From contig NZ_FCON02000008.1 of assembly GCF_001544535.1 (NCBI RefSeq), forward strand, positions 1 through 64,000: DNA of 64,000 nt, read 5' to 3'. The DNA comes from Caballeronia choica. GTDB taxonomy: Bacteria > Pseudomonadota > Gammaproteobacteria > Burkholderiales > Burkholderiaceae. This document shows, in pieces, positions 36,378-46,364 of this stretch. Under the pieces are notes generated by a model. The model made no database searches. It saw only the letters and a program-made list of their open reading frames with translations, and was not told where the DNA came from. The position numbers and the translations under genes were made by a program. Within the stretch, counting starts at the first letter, position 1; every line of letters begins with the position of its first letter.

Positions 36378-38165
36378 TTAGAACAGCGCTTCGTCGTATT
36401 CCATCAGCGTCTTCGAGCCCGCGCGTGCGGCGCGGATCGTCGATGCCGTTTCGGGCAGCAGCTTCGCGAAATAGAAGCGCGCGGTGGCAAGCTTCGCCTT
36501 GTAGAACGGGTCGCCTTCGGCTTCCTTGTCGAGCGCGACGCGCGCCATGCGCGCCCAGAAGTACGAGAAGACCAGATGGCCGACCGTGCGCAGATATGGC
36601 ACGGCTGCGGCGCCGACTTCGTCGGGGTTCTGCATCGCCTTCATGCCGATTTCCATCGTCAGCTTCTGCACCTTGTCGCCGATGTCGGCGAGCGGGTTGA
36701 TGAACTCCTGCATCTCCGCCTTCACGCCTTCTTCTTCGACGAAGTCCGTCACGAGCTGGCCGAATTTCTTCAGCTTGGCGCCCATGTCGCCGAGAATCTT
36801 GCGGCCGAGCAGATCGAGCGCCTGAATCGAGTTCGTGCCTTCGTAGATCATGTTGATGCGCGCGTCGCGCACGTACTGCTCCATGCCCCACTCGGCGACG
36901 AAGCCGTGGCCGCCGTAGATCTGCATCCCCATGTTCGTGCCTTCGAACGCGTTGTCGGTCAGGAACGCCTTGATGACCGGCGTGAGCAGCGCGACGAAAT
37001 CGCCGGAATCGCGACGCACGGCTTCCTCGGCATGCGAAAGTTCCTTGTCGATGTTGAGCGCGGCCCAGTACGTGAATGCGCGGCCGGCTTCAGCGTAGGC
37101 CTTTTGCGTAAGCAGCATGCGGCGCACGTCCGGATGCACGATGATCGGATCGGCGGCCTTTTCCGGCGCCTTCGGACCGGTCAGCGAACGCATCTGCAGA
37201 CGCTCCTTCGCATACGCGAGCGAGTTCTGATACGCGACCTCGGTGAGCCCGAGCCCCTGCATGCCGACACCCAGACGCGCCGCGTTCATCATCACGAACA
37301 TGGCGTTCAAGCCCTTGTTCGCTTCGCCGACGAGCCAGCCTTGTGCGTTATCGAGGTTGATCACGCAAGTCGAATTGCCGTGAATGCCCATCTTGTGTTC
37401 GATGGAACCGCACTTCACGCCATTGCGCTCGCCGGGTTCGCCGGCCTCGGTCGGGACGAACTTCGGCACGATGAAAAGCGAAATGCCCTTCGTGCCCATC
37501 GGTGCGCCCGGCAGGCGCGCGAGCACCAGATGAACGATGTTCTCGGCGAGATCATGTTCGCCGCTGGAGATGAAGATCTTGGTGCCGCTGATCGCGTACG
37601 AACCGTCGCTGTTCGGCTCGGCCTTCGTGCGCAGGATGCCGAGGTCGGTGCCGCAATGCGGTTCGGTCAGGCACATCGTGCCGGTCCAGACACCCGACAC
37701 GAGCTTCGGCAGATAAACCGACTTCTGCTCCGGCGTGCCGTGTTCGTGCAGGCATTCGTAGGCGCCGTGCGAAAGGCCCGGATACATCGTCCACGCCTGG
37801 TTCGCCGAGTTCAGCATTTCGAACATCGCGTTGTTCACGAAGATCGGCAAGCCCTGGCCGCCGAATTCGGGATCGCAGCCGAGCGCGGGCCAGCCGGCCT
37901 CGACATACTGCCGATACGCTTCCTTGAAACCCGCCGGCGTGCGCACGACCCCGTCGCCCTCATACGTGCAACCTTCGCGGTCGCCGCTCTGGTTCAGCGG
38001 GAAAATGACTTCGGAGCAGAACTTGCCGGCTTCCTCGAGCACCTGGTTGATGGTGTCGGCGTCGAGGTCGGCATGCGTCGGCATGTTCTTGAGTTCGGCT
38101 TCGACGTTGAGCACTTCGTGCAACACGAATTGCATATCGCGCAGCGGCGCGGCGTACTGTCCCAT
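36378..38165 (-). CDS. Acyl-CoA dehydrogenase with C-terminal extension domain
   Basis: 595-residue FAD dehydrogenase for the first beta-oxidation step, of the long form with an extra C-terminal domain (DmdC-like length). Landmarks are GLSHGAYECLHEHGTPEQK, the FAD/substrate segment MCLTEPHCGTDLGILRTKA, the GIHGNSTCVINLDNA segment and the YGGHGFVAEWGMEQYVRDARI region, followed by MIYEGTNSIQALDLLGRK, where the catalytic Glu of this family lies. It is the second gene after the tetR regulator. Confidence 0.92.
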   Translation of the reverse strand: MGQYAAPLRDMQFVLHEVLNVEAELKNMPTHADLDADTINQVLEEAGKFCSEVIFPLNQSGDREGCTYEGDGVVRTPAGFKEAYRQYVEAGWPALGCDPEFGGQGLPIFVNNAMFEMLNSANQAWTMYPGLSHGAYECLHEHGTPEQKSVYLPKLVSGVWTGTMCLTEPHCGTDLGILRTKAEPNSDGSYAISGTKIFISSGEHDLAENIVHLVLARLPGAPMGTKGISLFIVPKFVPTEAGEPGERNGVKCGSIEHKMGIHGNSTCVINLDNAQGWLVGEANKGLNAMFVMMNAARLGVGMQGLGLTEVAYQNSLAYAKERLQMRSLTGPKAPEKAADPIIVHPDVRRMLLTQKAYAEAGRAFTYWAALNIDKELSHAEEAVRRDSGDFVALLTPVIKAFLTDNAFEGTNMGMQIYGGHGFVAEWGMEQYVRDARINMIYEGTNSIQALDLLGRKILGDMGAKLKKFGQLVTDFVEEEGVKAEMQEFINPLADIGDKVQKLTMEIGMKAMQNPDEVGAAAVPYLRTVGHLVFSYFWARMARVALDKEAEGDPFYKAKLATARFYFAKLLPETASTIRAARAGSKTLMEYDEALF

Positions 38166-38231
38166 GAGTCTCTCCAGATGTTCAGTCTTGGTGCCGCGCG
38201 CCGCCGCCGAATTCAGCTTCGATCGGCGCCG

Positions 38232-38834
38232 CTAACGGCTGTTATCGCTTTGATACGAAACAATCGTTTTTTCCAGCGCGTCCCGCGTCAGTTGCACGGC
38301 ATCCGGCAAATGCAGGAACCGCGCGTCGTGATGCAGGCCGAGCGTGAAGCTATACAGTTCGAAGAGCATCAGCGCCGGATCGGTTTCCGCCTTCAGATGC
38401 CCTTCGTCTTTCGCCTGCTGGATCGCGCGCAACAGCGCCTCGCGCCACATCGTCACGCTATGGACGAGCTGCTCGCGCACGGCGCTCGCTGCGCGATCGT
38501 CGTATTCGACGGCGCCGCTGATGTAGATGCACCCGGTCGTCACTTCCTGGATGCGCCGTTCCATCCAGCGATTCATCATCGATCGCAAACGCGGCAGGCC
38601 GCGCGCCTCGCGCAGGCTCGGGAAAAACACTTCGTCTTCGAAACGGCGGTGATATTCGCGCACGACTTCGACCTGCAAGTCCTCGCGCGACCCGAAATGC
38701 GCAAACACGCCACTTTTGCTCATCTGCATCCGCTCGGCCAAAAGGCCGATCGTCAGCCCTTCGAGCCCGTCGCGGCTTGCGAGGTCCAGTGCTGCATCGA
38801 GAATCGCGACTCGCGTCTGTTCGCCTTTTCGCAT
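38232..38834 (-). CDS. TetR/AcrR-family transcriptional regulator
   Basis: 200-residue one-domain-pair repressor. The N-terminal helix-turn-helix reads RVAILDAALDLASRDG..TIGLLAERMQMSKSGVFAHFGS; the C-terminal ligand domain is less conserved. It is 66 bases upstream of the acyl-CoA dehydrogenase and on the same strand, so it probably heads the fad operon and responds to an acyl-CoA. A perfect inverted repeat lies 38-72 bases upstream of its start codon. Confidence 0.9.
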   Translation of the reverse strand: MRKGEQTRVAILDAALDLASRDGLEGLTIGLLAERMQMSKSGVFAHFGSREDLQVEVVREYHRRFEDEVFFPSLREARGLPRLRSMMNRWMERRIQEVTTGCIYISGAVEYDDRAASAVREQLVHSVTMWREALLRAIQQAKDEGHLKAETDPALMLFELYSFTLGLHHDARFLHLPDAVQLTRDALEKTIVSYQSDNSR

Positions 38835-38871
38835 GATCTTCCCTACCGTTCTTATGTGACCGATTAAAAAT

Positions 38872-38906
38872 CGAACGGCCGTACTATTATTCTAGTCGGC
38901 CGTTCG
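38872..38906. promoter_or_regulatory. Probable TetR operator upstream of the fad operon
   Basis: Perfect 10-bp inverted repeat CGAACGGCCG-N15-CGGCCGTTCG. With one base inserted, the arms extend into ACTA/TAGT. It lies between tetR and the divergent region and is well placed for autoregulation. Confidence 0.7.
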
Positions 38907-39051
38907 CGAGACAAGCTATTTTTTAGAAACCCATATCTAACCGCCGAGTGCCCGTCAATAGGAAAACGCGTAGTTCTTGCCCGCGCTCATTGTCCCCTTT
39001 TATTAGCAGCCTGCATGCTAGGTGCTCCCCGAGTTCCCATCTTGTGGGAAA

Positions 39052-40341
39052 TTAATCGTATTGGCCAATTGTCAGCATTTTCATCATCATTCGGTAGGTG
39101 TTATAGGCGAGCCAACTGAGTATCCGTTCGCCGATCGGCCGCGCGGCGTAATGCTTCGCGTCGATGCTGCGGGCCTCGCCGAACGCCGTCAGGATCGCGT
39201 CGTGCAGCGCCGCGATCTCGGCGTGATTGACGAGCACCATGTTCGCCTCGTTGTTGAGCACGAGACTGAGCGCGTCGAGATTCGACGAGCCGACCGTCGC
39301 CCAGTCGGCATCGACCACCGCGACCTTGCCGTGGAGCATCGTTTTTTCGTACTCAGCAATCCGCACGCCGTGCTTGAGGAGGTTGTCGTAGAGGAACGGC
39401 GTCGCATAATCGAGCGCGACGAACTCCTTGCGGCCGATCACGAGACTCACGCGCACGCCGCGCCGGGCCGCCTGCACCAGCGCGCGCCGCAGTTTGCGAC
39501 CGGGCATGAAATAAGGATTCGCGAGCAACACTTCGCGCTCGGCATGAGCGATCGCGCGCAAATAGGCCTTCTCGATCGCGCGCCGGTTCAGCAGGTTGTC
39601 GCGCGCGACGAACGCCACGCACGGCTGATCGACGGCGTGAATCTCGCCGAGGCGAGCGCGGCGCTTCGCGCGCGCCGCCCGCCACACCGAGCCGCGCGCG
39701 AAGTGCGCGCCGCCCGATTGCGGCTCGTCGCAGCCCGGCTGGCGCGGCTCGCGCGGCTTGACGCCGAGCCAGATGCGCTGCCACTGAAGATCGAACGCTT
39801 CGCGCACATCGGCGACCACCGGCCCTTGCACCTCCAGCGCGAAATCCCAGCGCGGGCGCTCGAGGCGCACGCCGTCCTGCGCCAGGTCGTCGACGATATT
39901 GATGCCACCGCAAAACGCATAGGTCTCGTCGATCACGGCGAGCTTGCGATGCGTGCGCGAAAAACCGAGCGGCCCGAAGAGATGCGGGTTGTAGATGCGA
40001 TGCTCGACGCCCGCTTCGTCCCACTCGGGGAACATCGGCAGGTTTTTCTCGGTGCCGATGCCGTCGGTGATCACGCGTACATGAACGCCGCGCTTGGCCG
40101 CGCGGACCAGCGCTTCGGAAACCGCGCGGCCGGTGTCGTCGTTACTGAAGATGTAGGTTTCGAGCGTGACGCGGTGGCGCGCGTTGTCGATGCGTTTGAG
40201 CAGCGTCGGGAAGAATTCGGTGCCGCATTTGAGGAGCCGCACTTCGTTGCCGACGGTAAAGCACAGCCGCGATGGACGCCGCCCGGAAAACAGAGCCTGC
40301 CGCAAGCGCGTGAATCGGCGCCGCTGGCCGAAACCGATCAT
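39052..40341 (-). CDS. clsB: Phospholipase D family protein, ClsB-like cardiolipin synthase
   Basis: 429-residue protein with two HKD motifs: HRKLAVIDETYAFCGGINIVDD (about residue 145) and HGKVAVVDADWATVGSSNLD (about residue 345). No N-terminal membrane spans are seen, which favours ClsB over ClsA type. The ATG at 40341 overlaps the nudB stop (ATGA), so the two are translationally coupled. Phosphatidyltransferase activity is inferred. Confidence 0.87.
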   Translation of the reverse strand: MIGFGQRRRFTRLRQALFSGRRPSRLCFTVGNEVRLLKCGTEFFPTLLKRIDNARHRVTLETYIFSNDDTGRAVSEALVRAAKRGVHVRVITDGIGTEKNLPMFPEWDEAGVEHRIYNPHLFGPLGFSRTHRKLAVIDETYAFCGGINIVDDLAQDGVRLERPRWDFALEVQGPVVADVREAFDLQWQRIWLGVKPREPRQPGCDEPQSGGAHFARGSVWRAARAKRRARLGEIHAVDQPCVAFVARDNLLNRRAIEKAYLRAIAHAEREVLLANPYFMPGRKLRRALVQAARRGVRVSLVIGRKEFVALDYATPFLYDNLLKHGVRIAEYEKTMLHGKVAVVDADWATVGSSNLDALSLVLNNEANMVLVNHAEIAALHDAILTAFGEARSIDAKHYAARPIGERILSWLAYNTYRMMMKMLTIGQYD

Positions 40342-40814
40342 CGGTTGTGCTCCGCGAGGCGCTCGGGCAATTGCAGGATCGCCTCGCGATTCGACCACGA
40401 GAAGCAACGGTCGGCTGCCTCACGGAAGGGCAACCACACATGCGACGTATGCTCGCGCGGCGCGAGCGTGATTTCGAGGCAGTGCGGCACGAGCAGGCTG
40501 AACTGATGCTCGGTGTTGCGCGTCACGCCCTCGGCGTAACGATGCCGCCATTGCGGATAGATGTCGTATTCGATGCGGTGATGCCAGTCGAGCAGGCACC
40601 GCTGCGGCACCCGTTCGCTCCCGATGAGGATCCCCGTCTCCTCCGCGACCTCGCGCGCGGCCGTCTCGACGAGCGGTTCGTCGACGCGGTCTTTCGAGCC
40701 CGTCACCGATTGCCAGAAGCCCTTGTGATCGGCGCGTTCGATGACCAGCACGTCGAGTTCGGGCGTATGGATGACGACGAGAACGGATTCGGGGATTTTC
40801 GGCGGCTTGGTCAT
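40338..40814 (-). CDS. nudB: Dihydroneopterin triphosphate diphosphatase
   Basis: 158-residue Nudix hydrolase that removes pyrophosphate in folate synthesis. The Nudix box is complete: G-SKDRVD-E then AAREVAEETGI (about residues 38-60). The start PPKIPESVLVVIHTPELDVLVIER and the middle WRHRYAEGVTRNTEHQFSLL (in part) match NudB. It lies about 100 bases after aspS and overlaps clsB by 4 bases. Confidence 0.92.
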   Translation of the reverse strand: MTKPPKIPESVLVVIHTPELDVLVIERADHKGFWQSVTGSKDRVDEPLVETAAREVAEETGILIGSERVPQRCLLDWHHRIEYDIYPQWRHRYAEGVTRNTEHQFSLLVPHCLEITLAPREHTSHVWLPFREAADRCFSWSNREAILQLPERLAEHNR

Positions 40815-40869
40815 AGGGTGACGGCGCGTACATCTTTTATCATGGCCGATGAATGTAACCCAAAAAATG

Positions 40870-40894
40870 AAAAAGGCGCACTCGGCGCCTTTTT
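40870..40894 (-). terminator. Intrinsic terminator after aspS
   Basis: 10-bp stem AAAAAGGCGC / GCGCCTTTTT with a 5-base loop and T-rich flanks on both strands, 20 bases after the aspS stop and before nudB. Confidence 0.85.
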
Positions 40895-40913
40895 CCCGGG
40901 GATTACTTCAGAC

Positions 40914-42716
40914 TTATTGCGGTTTCTGCTCCGGCTGACGCAGACGAATGTGCAACTCGCGCAACTGACGCTCGTCGACTTCGCTCGGCGCCTGCGTGAG
41001 CAGACATTGCGCGCGCTGCGTCTTCGGGAACGCGATCACGTCGCGGATCGAATCGGCGCCGGCCATCATCGTGACGATGCGGTCCAGGCCGAACGCGATG
41101 CCGCCATGCGGCGGCGCGCCGTACTGAAGCGCGTCGAGCAGGAAGCCGAATTTCGCGCGCGCTTCTTCCTCGCCGATCTTGAGCGCGCGGAACACCTTGC
41201 TCTGCACGTCTTCCTGGAAGATACGGACGGAACCGCCGCCGATTTCCCAGCCGTTCAGCACCATGTCGTACGCCTTCGCGAGACAGCGGCCCGGATCGGT
41301 TTCGAGATATTCGAGATGCTCGTCTTTCGGGCTCGTGAACGGATGGTGCGCCGCCACGTAGCGGTTGTCTTCCTCGTCGTACTCGAACATCGGGAAGTCG
41401 ATCACCCACAGCGGCTTCCAGCCCGTTTCGAGCAGACCGTTCGCCTTGCCGAATTCCGAGTGGCCAATCTTCAGGCGCAATGCGCCAAGACTGTCGTTGA
41501 CCACCTTCGCGCGATCCGCCGCGAAGAACACGATGTCGCCGTTCTGCGCGCCGGTGCGCTCCAGAATGGCGGCGATCGCGGCGTCGTGCAGGTTCTTCAC
41601 GATCGGGCTTTGCAGGCCGTCACGGCCCTTCGACACGTCGTTGAACTTGATCCACGCCAGCCCCTTCGCCCCGTAGATGCGCACGAATTCCGTGTAGCCG
41701 TCGATGTCGCCGCGCGACAGTTCGCTGCCCTTCGGCACGCGCAACGCCGCGACGCGGCCGTCCTTCGAGTTCGCCGGCGTGCTGAACACCTTGAAATCGA
41801 CGTCGCGCACGGCATCGGTCAGGTCGGCGAATTCGAGCTTCACGCGCAGGTCGGGCTTGTCCGAACCGAAACGGCGCATCGCTTCCGAATACAGCATGAC
41901 CGGGAATTTCTCGTCGAGCGAGACGTTCATCGTTTCCTTGAAAACGTGACGGATCATCGCTTCGAACAGATCGCGGATTTCCTGCTCGTTCAGGAACGAG
42001 GTTTCGCAGTCGATCTGCGTGAATTCCGGCTGACGGTCGGCGCGCAGGTCTTCGTCGCGGAAGCACTTCACGATCTGGTAATAGCGATCGAAGTTCGCCA
42101 CCATCAAAAGCTGCTTGAAAAGTTGCGGCGACTGCGGCAGCGCGAAAAACATACCGGCGTTCACACGCGACGGCACCAGATAATCGCGCGCGCCTTCCGG
42201 CGTGCTCTTGGTGAGCATCGGCGTTTCGATGTCGATGAAGCCTTGCGCGTCGAGATACTTGCGCACTTCCATCGCCACGCGATAACGCAAACGCAGGTTC
42301 TGCTGCATCTGCGGGCGGCGCAGGTCGAGCACGCGATGCGTGAGGCGCGTGGTTTCCGAGAGGTTGTCGTCGTCGAGCTGGAACGGCGGCGTCACCGACG
42401 GGTTCAGCACCGTCAGTTCATGGCACAGCACTTCGATCTTGCCGCTCGTCAGGCCCGCGTTCGCCGTGCCTTCCGGACGGCTGCGCACGACGCCCTTCAC
42501 CTGCACGCAGAACTCGTTGCGCACGCCCTCGGCGACCTTGAACATGTCGGCGCGGTCCGGATCGCAGACCACCTGGACGAGCCCTTCGCGATCGCGCAGG
42601 TCGATGAAGATAACGCCGCCGTGGTCGCGGCGGCGGTGTACCCAGCCGCACAGCGAGACGGTTTGGCCCAGCAGGGCTTCGGTCACCAGACCGCAGTATT
42701 CAGATCGCATCGACAT
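40914..42716 (-). CDS. aspS: Aspartyl-tRNA synthetase
   Basis: 600-residue bacterial-type class II synthetase. The N-terminal anticodon-binding OB fold starts [31 protein letters not shown] (in part). Motif 2 is in [18 protein letters not shown], the GAD insertion lies mid-protein, and motif 3 is [13 protein letters not shown] near the C-terminus. Length is normal. Whether it also charges tRNA-Asn cannot be decided from the sequence alone. It follows the DUF502 gene by 70 bases. Confidence 0.97.
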   Translation of the reverse strand: MSMRSEYCGLVTEALLGQTVSLCGWVHRRRDHGGVIFIDLRDREGLVQVVCDPDRADMFKVAEGVRNEFCVQVKGVVRSRPEGTANAGLTSGKIEVLCHELTVLNPSVTPPFQLDDDNLSETTRLTHRVLDLRRPQMQQNLRLRYRVAMEVRKYLDAQGFIDIETPMLTKSTPEGARDYLVPSRVNAGMFFALPQSPQLFKQLLMVANFDRYYQIVKCFRDEDLRADRQPEFTQIDCETSFLNEQEIRDLFEAMIRHVFKETMNVSLDEKFPVMLYSEAMRRFGSDKPDLRVKLEFADLTDAVRDVDFKVFSTPANSKDGRVAALRVPKGSELSRGDIDGYTEFVRIYGAKGLAWIKFNDVSKGRDGLQSPIVKNLHDAAIAAILERTGAQNGDIVFFAADRAKVVNDSLGALRLKIGHSEFGKANGLLETGWKPLWVIDFPMFEYDEEDNRYVAAHHPFTSPKDEHLEYLETDPGRCLAKAYDMVLNGWEIGGGSVRIFQEDVQSKVFRALKIGEEEARAKFGFLLDALQYGAPPHGGIAFGLDRIVTMMAGADSIRDVIAFPKTQRAQCLLTQAPSEVDERQLRELHIRLRQPEQKPQ

Positions 42717-42786
42717 GATGTTGTGTCTTTCGTTGTTTCATTAATCAACGGCACGCGCGCGAAGGGTTTCGCGGCGCGTGCCGGCA

Positions 42787-43446
42787 TTACAGCGGCGGCT
42801 CGGTGGGGCGGCGCGCGGGCGCTACCTGCGCGGGCGGCGCATTCGGCGCCACCACGCCCATCGAGACGATGTACTTCAACGCGGCATCGACGGACATGTC
42901 GAGCTCGATGACTTCGCTTCTCGGCATCATCAGGAAGAAGCCGGACGTGGGATTCGGCGTGGTCGGCACATAGACGCTCACGTGATCTTCCTTCAGGTGA
43001 TTGAGCACGTCACCGCCGGGAATTCCGGTCAGGAAGCCGATGGTGTACGAACCCCTCCGCGGATATTCGACTAGCAGCGCCTTGCGAAACGCGTTGCCGC
43101 TGCTCGACAGCAAGGTGTCCGACACCTGCTTCACGCTGGTGTACAGCGGGCCGACCACCGGGATATGGCGCACCACGACGTCCCACCACCCGACGAGCTT
43201 CTGCCCGACAAAGTTCTGCGTCAGCAAGCCGACGATAAAAATGAACGCGAGCGTCAGCACCGCGCCGAGACCCGGCAGATGGAAACCGAACAGGCGCTCG
43301 GGTTGCCACGACAACGGCAGCAGCAAGAGCGTCTGGTCCATGGTTCCGATCACGAGCCCCAGCACCCACAAGGTGATGGCGAGCGGCACCAGCACGAGCA
43401 GGCCGGTGAGGAACACGGATTTCAACGTAGTCTTTTTGGTCGTCAT
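42787..43446 (-). CDS. DUF502 family membrane protein
   Basis: 219-residue protein with two hydrophobic segments near the N-terminus (SVFLTGLLVLVPLAITLWVL and LGAVLTLAFIFIVGLLTQN). The conserved GxxIPGVGPLYTSVKQVSDTL-type region appears as HIPVVGPLYTSVKQV, then FLTGIPGG and YVPTTPNPTSGFFLMM. Function unknown. In this lineage it lies between fmdB and aspS. Confidence 0.9.
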   Translation of the reverse strand: MTTKKTTLKSVFLTGLLVLVPLAITLWVLGLVIGTMDQTLLLLPLSWQPERLFGFHLPGLGAVLTLAFIFIVGLLTQNFVGQKLVGWWDVVVRHIPVVGPLYTSVKQVSDTLLSSSGNAFRKALLVEYPRRGSYTIGFLTGIPGGDVLNHLKEDHVSVYVPTTPNPTSGFFLMMPRSEVIELDMSVDAALKYIVSMGVVAPNAPPAQVAPARRPTEPPL

Positions 43447-43590
43447 TTACACAGCCGGAAGGCCGCCCCGTGCTTGAGGCGCGGTTTGGCAGGTTTGCCG
43501 CCCTGAATGGAGAGCGGTCGTCTTCTTGCGTGCGATCGGACAGATCGGGCGGATCGGAAGCCGGCGTCGGGGCGCTTTGCCCTTTACGCG

Positions 43591-44001
43591 TTACGCGTTG
43601 CCGGACGATGGTGGCGTGCCCGGCGCGGGCGTCGCGGAATTCGACTTGGATGCATCCTTCGATGCACTCGCGGTATCGGACTTCGCGCCGGAATCAGTGG
43701 CGGCGCCTTCGGTTTTCGCGCCTTCGCCGCCTGCGCTGCTGCCGTCCGCTTTGTTGCCGTCCGCTTTGTTGCCGTCCGACTTCTCCGCGTTCGGCGCAGC
43801 AGCTTTGCCGCCGCTATTGCCGCCACGGAAATCCGTGACATACCAGCCGGAACCCTTCAACTGGAAACCGGCGGCGGTCACCTGCTTGGCGAATGTTTCC
43901 TTCCCGCACTCGGGACATTGGGTGAGTGGCGCGTCGCTCAGCTTCTGGAGTACGTCTTTTCCGAAGCCGCAGGACTCGCAGCGGTACGCGTAGATCGGCA
44001 T
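43591..44001 (-). CDS. FmdB-type zinc-ribbon protein with low-complexity tail
   Basis: 136 residues. The first 70 form the FmdB/CxxC zinc ribbon: YRCESCGFGKDVLQK and TQCPECGKETFAKQVTAAGF, then GSGWYVTDF. The rest is a Gly/Ala/Ser/Asp/Lys-rich tail that contains NKADG twice in a row, coded by 15-base repeats. Such proteins are regulatory or accessory factors of unknown mechanism. The start MPIYAYRCESCG at 44001 is the family start. Confidence 0.9.
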   Translation of the reverse strand: MPIYAYRCESCGFGKDVLQKLSDAPLTQCPECGKETFAKQVTAAGFQLKGSGWYVTDFRGGNSGGKAAAPNAEKSDGNKADGNKADGSSAGGEGAKTEGAATDSGAKSDTASASKDASKSNSATPAPGTPPSSGNA

Positions 44002-44149
44002 GGCCCTCTTCCTACAATAATCTGTCGACGCTTGCAAAGCCTTGAATTATAGCCGCAAACCATTTACGGCCCGCGATTTTCGGGGCGTCGGGGCATGCGG
44101 GCGGACTCCTAGATGCGGTCCGTCTGGCTGCAATTCAAGGCAAAAAAGT

Positions 44150-44770
44150 TCACGCGCGTCGTCGCCAGGTCAGCCAGCGTTCGCGCCCGGCAAATACCGC
44201 GATCGACCCCGACACCTCGTGCTCCCCGACCAGTTCGAAGTGCGGACTCAGCATGGCGTCGAGCGCCTCGCGGTCGATGCCGAACGGCGGACCTTTCGGC
44301 GTCGCGCCCAGAAAGAAAAAGCCGCCGAGCAGCGCGCCGGGACGCAGCAGCGCGGCCATGCGCACCGCATAGTCCGGCCAGCGATCCGGCGGCAACGCGC
44401 AGAGAAATGCACGCTCGTACACCCAGTCGACCGGGAACGGAGGCTGATAGGCGAAAAAGTCGGCTTGCTCGACGACGTCCGCATGGTCGCCGAGTTGGGT
44501 ACGTGCCGCCGCGACGGCGCTCGGCGAGAAATCGATCGCCTTGACCGGCCAGCCAGCTTGCGCGAGCCACAACGCTTCATACGCGCTGCCGCAGCCGGGA
44601 ATCAGCACGTTGCACGGCGCACGCCCGGCGACGAACGCTTGAAACGCGTCGGGCACGCCCGCCTGGTCCCACGGTGTGAAACGCTGATCGAAGCGCTCGT
44701 TCCAGAATTCCGGTGAATTGGGATCGCGCGCCTGGAATTCCGGCGCACCGGGAAAGGTCGGATCGCTCAT
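44150..44770 (-). CDS. TPMT-family SAM-dependent methyltransferase
   Basis: 206-residue class I methyltransferase of the thiopurine methyltransferase family. The diagnostic N-terminal NSPEFWNERFDQRFTPWDQ precedes motif I LIPGCGSAYEALWLAQAGW and AIDFSPSAVAAAR. The substrate is unknown; family members act on thiols, halides, selenium or tellurium. The ATG at 44770 lies just after the ubiB stop (44776), so it is probably co-transcribed. The frame open up to 45265 is a shadow inside ubiB. Confidence 0.87.
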   Translation of the reverse strand: MSDPTFPGAPEFQARDPNSPEFWNERFDQRFTPWDQAGVPDAFQAFVAGRAPCNVLIPGCGSAYEALWLAQAGWPVKAIDFSPSAVAAARTQLGDHADVVEQADFFAYQPPFPVDWVYERAFLCALPPDRWPDYAVRMAALLRPGALLGGFFFLGATPKGPPFGIDREALDAMLSPHFELVGEHEVSGSIAVFAGRERWLTWRRRA

Positions 44771-44775
44771 GCCGT

Positions 44776-46353
44776 TCAACTCCCGTAGGCGTAGGTAAGC
44801 CAGAACTGCGCGATGACCACGCCCGCGCCCACCGCCAGTCCGAAAATCAGCAAGGCCTGCAGCAGCCGGTTCGTCTTCTTCTGCTCGACGAGGATCATGC
44901 GCATCAGTTCGTCGTTGCCGGGACGCGGCAGGTCGTGGCGCTCGGCGAGCAGGTGATGAATCAGGCGCGGCAACTGCGGCAGGGTCTTGCTCCACTGCGG
45001 CGCTTCCATCTGCAGCCGCTCGTACCAGCCGCGCCACCCGATCTGCTCGTTCATCCAGCGTTCCAGATACGGCTTCGCGGTTTTCCACAGATCGAGCTCG
45101 GGATCGAGCGACCGGCCGAGCCCTTCCACGTTCAGCATCGTTTTTTGCAGCAGCACCAGTTGCGGCTGGATTTCGACGTTGAAGCGGCGCGACGTCGAAA
45201 AGAGCCGCAAGAGCACCTGCCCGAGCGAAATATCCTTCAGCGCGCGGTCGAAATAGGGCTCGCAAACCGCGCGGATCGCGCTCTCCAGTTCCTCGACGCG
45301 CGTGTTCTCCGGCACCCAGCCTGACTCCAGGTGCAGCGTCGCGACCCGGTGATAGTCGCGCTTGAAGAACGCCAGGAAATTCTGCGCCAGGTAGTTCTTG
45401 TCGAAGTCCGACAGCGCGCCGACGATTCCGAAATCGAGCGCGATATAGCGTCCGAAATGCGCCGGATCGAGGCTCACCTGGATGTTCCCCGGATGCATGT
45501 CGGCGTGGAAAAAGCCGTCGCGGAAGACCTGCGTGAAGAAGATCTCGACGCCTTCGCGCGCGAGCTTCGGAATATCGACGCCGGCGGCCCGCAGCGTTTC
45601 CACCTGGCTGATCGGCACGCCGACCATCCGTTCCATCACGAGCACGCTAGGCGCGGAGAGGTCCCAATACATCTCGGGCACGAGCAGCAGATCGAGCCCC
45701 GCGAAATTTCGGCGCAACTGGCTGCCGTTCGCGGCCTCGCGCATCAGGTCGAGCTCGTCGTGCAGGTATTTGTCGAATTCCGCGACCACTTCGCGGGGCT
45801 TCAGGCGCCGTCCGTCGGCCCAGAGACGTTCCGCCCAGATCGCGATGTCGCGCAGCAGCGCCAGGTCGGAATCGATGACGGGCAGCATGCCCGGCCGCAA
45901 CACCTTCACCGCGACGTCCTTGCCCGCATGCACGCCCGAGCGGATCTTCGCGAAGTGGACCTGCGCGATCGACGCGCTCGCCACCGGCACGCGCTCGAAG
46001 TCGTTGAAGAGGACGTCGATCGGCGCGCCCAGCGATTTCTCGACGATCGCGATCGCAACCGCCGAATCGAACGGTGGCACCTGATCCTGAAGCTTCGCGA
46101 GTTCATCCGCGATGTCGACCGGCAAGAGATCGCGGCGCGTGGACAGCACCTGCCCGAACTTGACGAAAATCGGCCCGAGACTTTCTAGCGCGAGCCGCAA
46201 TCGAATGCCGCGCGGCACCTCGAACTTGCGGCCGAACGTCGTGATGCGCATCAGGAAGCGCACGCGGCGATCGTCGATGCCGCTCAACACCAGTTCGTCG
46301 AGCCCGAAACGGACAATCGTGAAGAATATCTTGAGGAAACGCAGAAAACGCAT
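44776..46353 (-). CDS. ubiB: Ubiquinone biosynthesis ATPase/kinase-like protein UbiB
   Basis: 525-residue ABC1/ADCK atypical kinase-like membrane protein needed for coenzyme Q. It shows the KxGQ motif in [16 protein letters not shown], the [14 protein letters not shown]-rich-loop region, a VKVLRPG lysine strand, the catalytic-loop-like [13 protein letters not shown] and the IALDFGIVG metal-binding motif. A C-terminal hydrophobic segment ([19 protein letters not shown]) anchors it. It follows ubiJ by 11 bases. Confidence 0.96.
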   Translation of the reverse strand: MRFLRFLKIFFTIVRFGLDELVLSGIDDRRVRFLMRITTFGRKFEVPRGIRLRLALESLGPIFVKFGQVLSTRRDLLPVDIADELAKLQDQVPPFDSAVAIAIVEKSLGAPIDVLFNDFERVPVASASIAQVHFAKIRSGVHAGKDVAVKVLRPGMLPVIDSDLALLRDIAIWAERLWADGRRLKPREVVAEFDKYLHDELDLMREAANGSQLRRNFAGLDLLLVPEMYWDLSAPSVLVMERMVGVPISQVETLRAAGVDIPKLAREGVEIFFTQVFRDGFFHADMHPGNIQVSLDPAHFGRYIALDFGIVGALSDFDKNYLAQNFLAFFKRDYHRVATLHLESGWVPENTRVEELESAIRAVCEPYFDRALKDISLGQVLLRLFSTSRRFNVEIQPQLVLLQKTMLNVEGLGRSLDPELDLWKTAKPYLERWMNEQIGWRGWYERLQMEAPQWSKTLPQLPRLIHHLLAERHDLPRPGNDELMRMILVEQKKTNRLLQALLIFGLAVGAGVVIAQFWLTYAYGS

Positions 46354-46364
46354 GGTTCAGCCCA

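Noticed and set aside
44771-45265. Upstream extension of the TPMT-like methyltransferase to 371 codons
   Set aside because: The extra part lies inside ubiB in another frame; the family N-terminus starts at the ATG at 44770.
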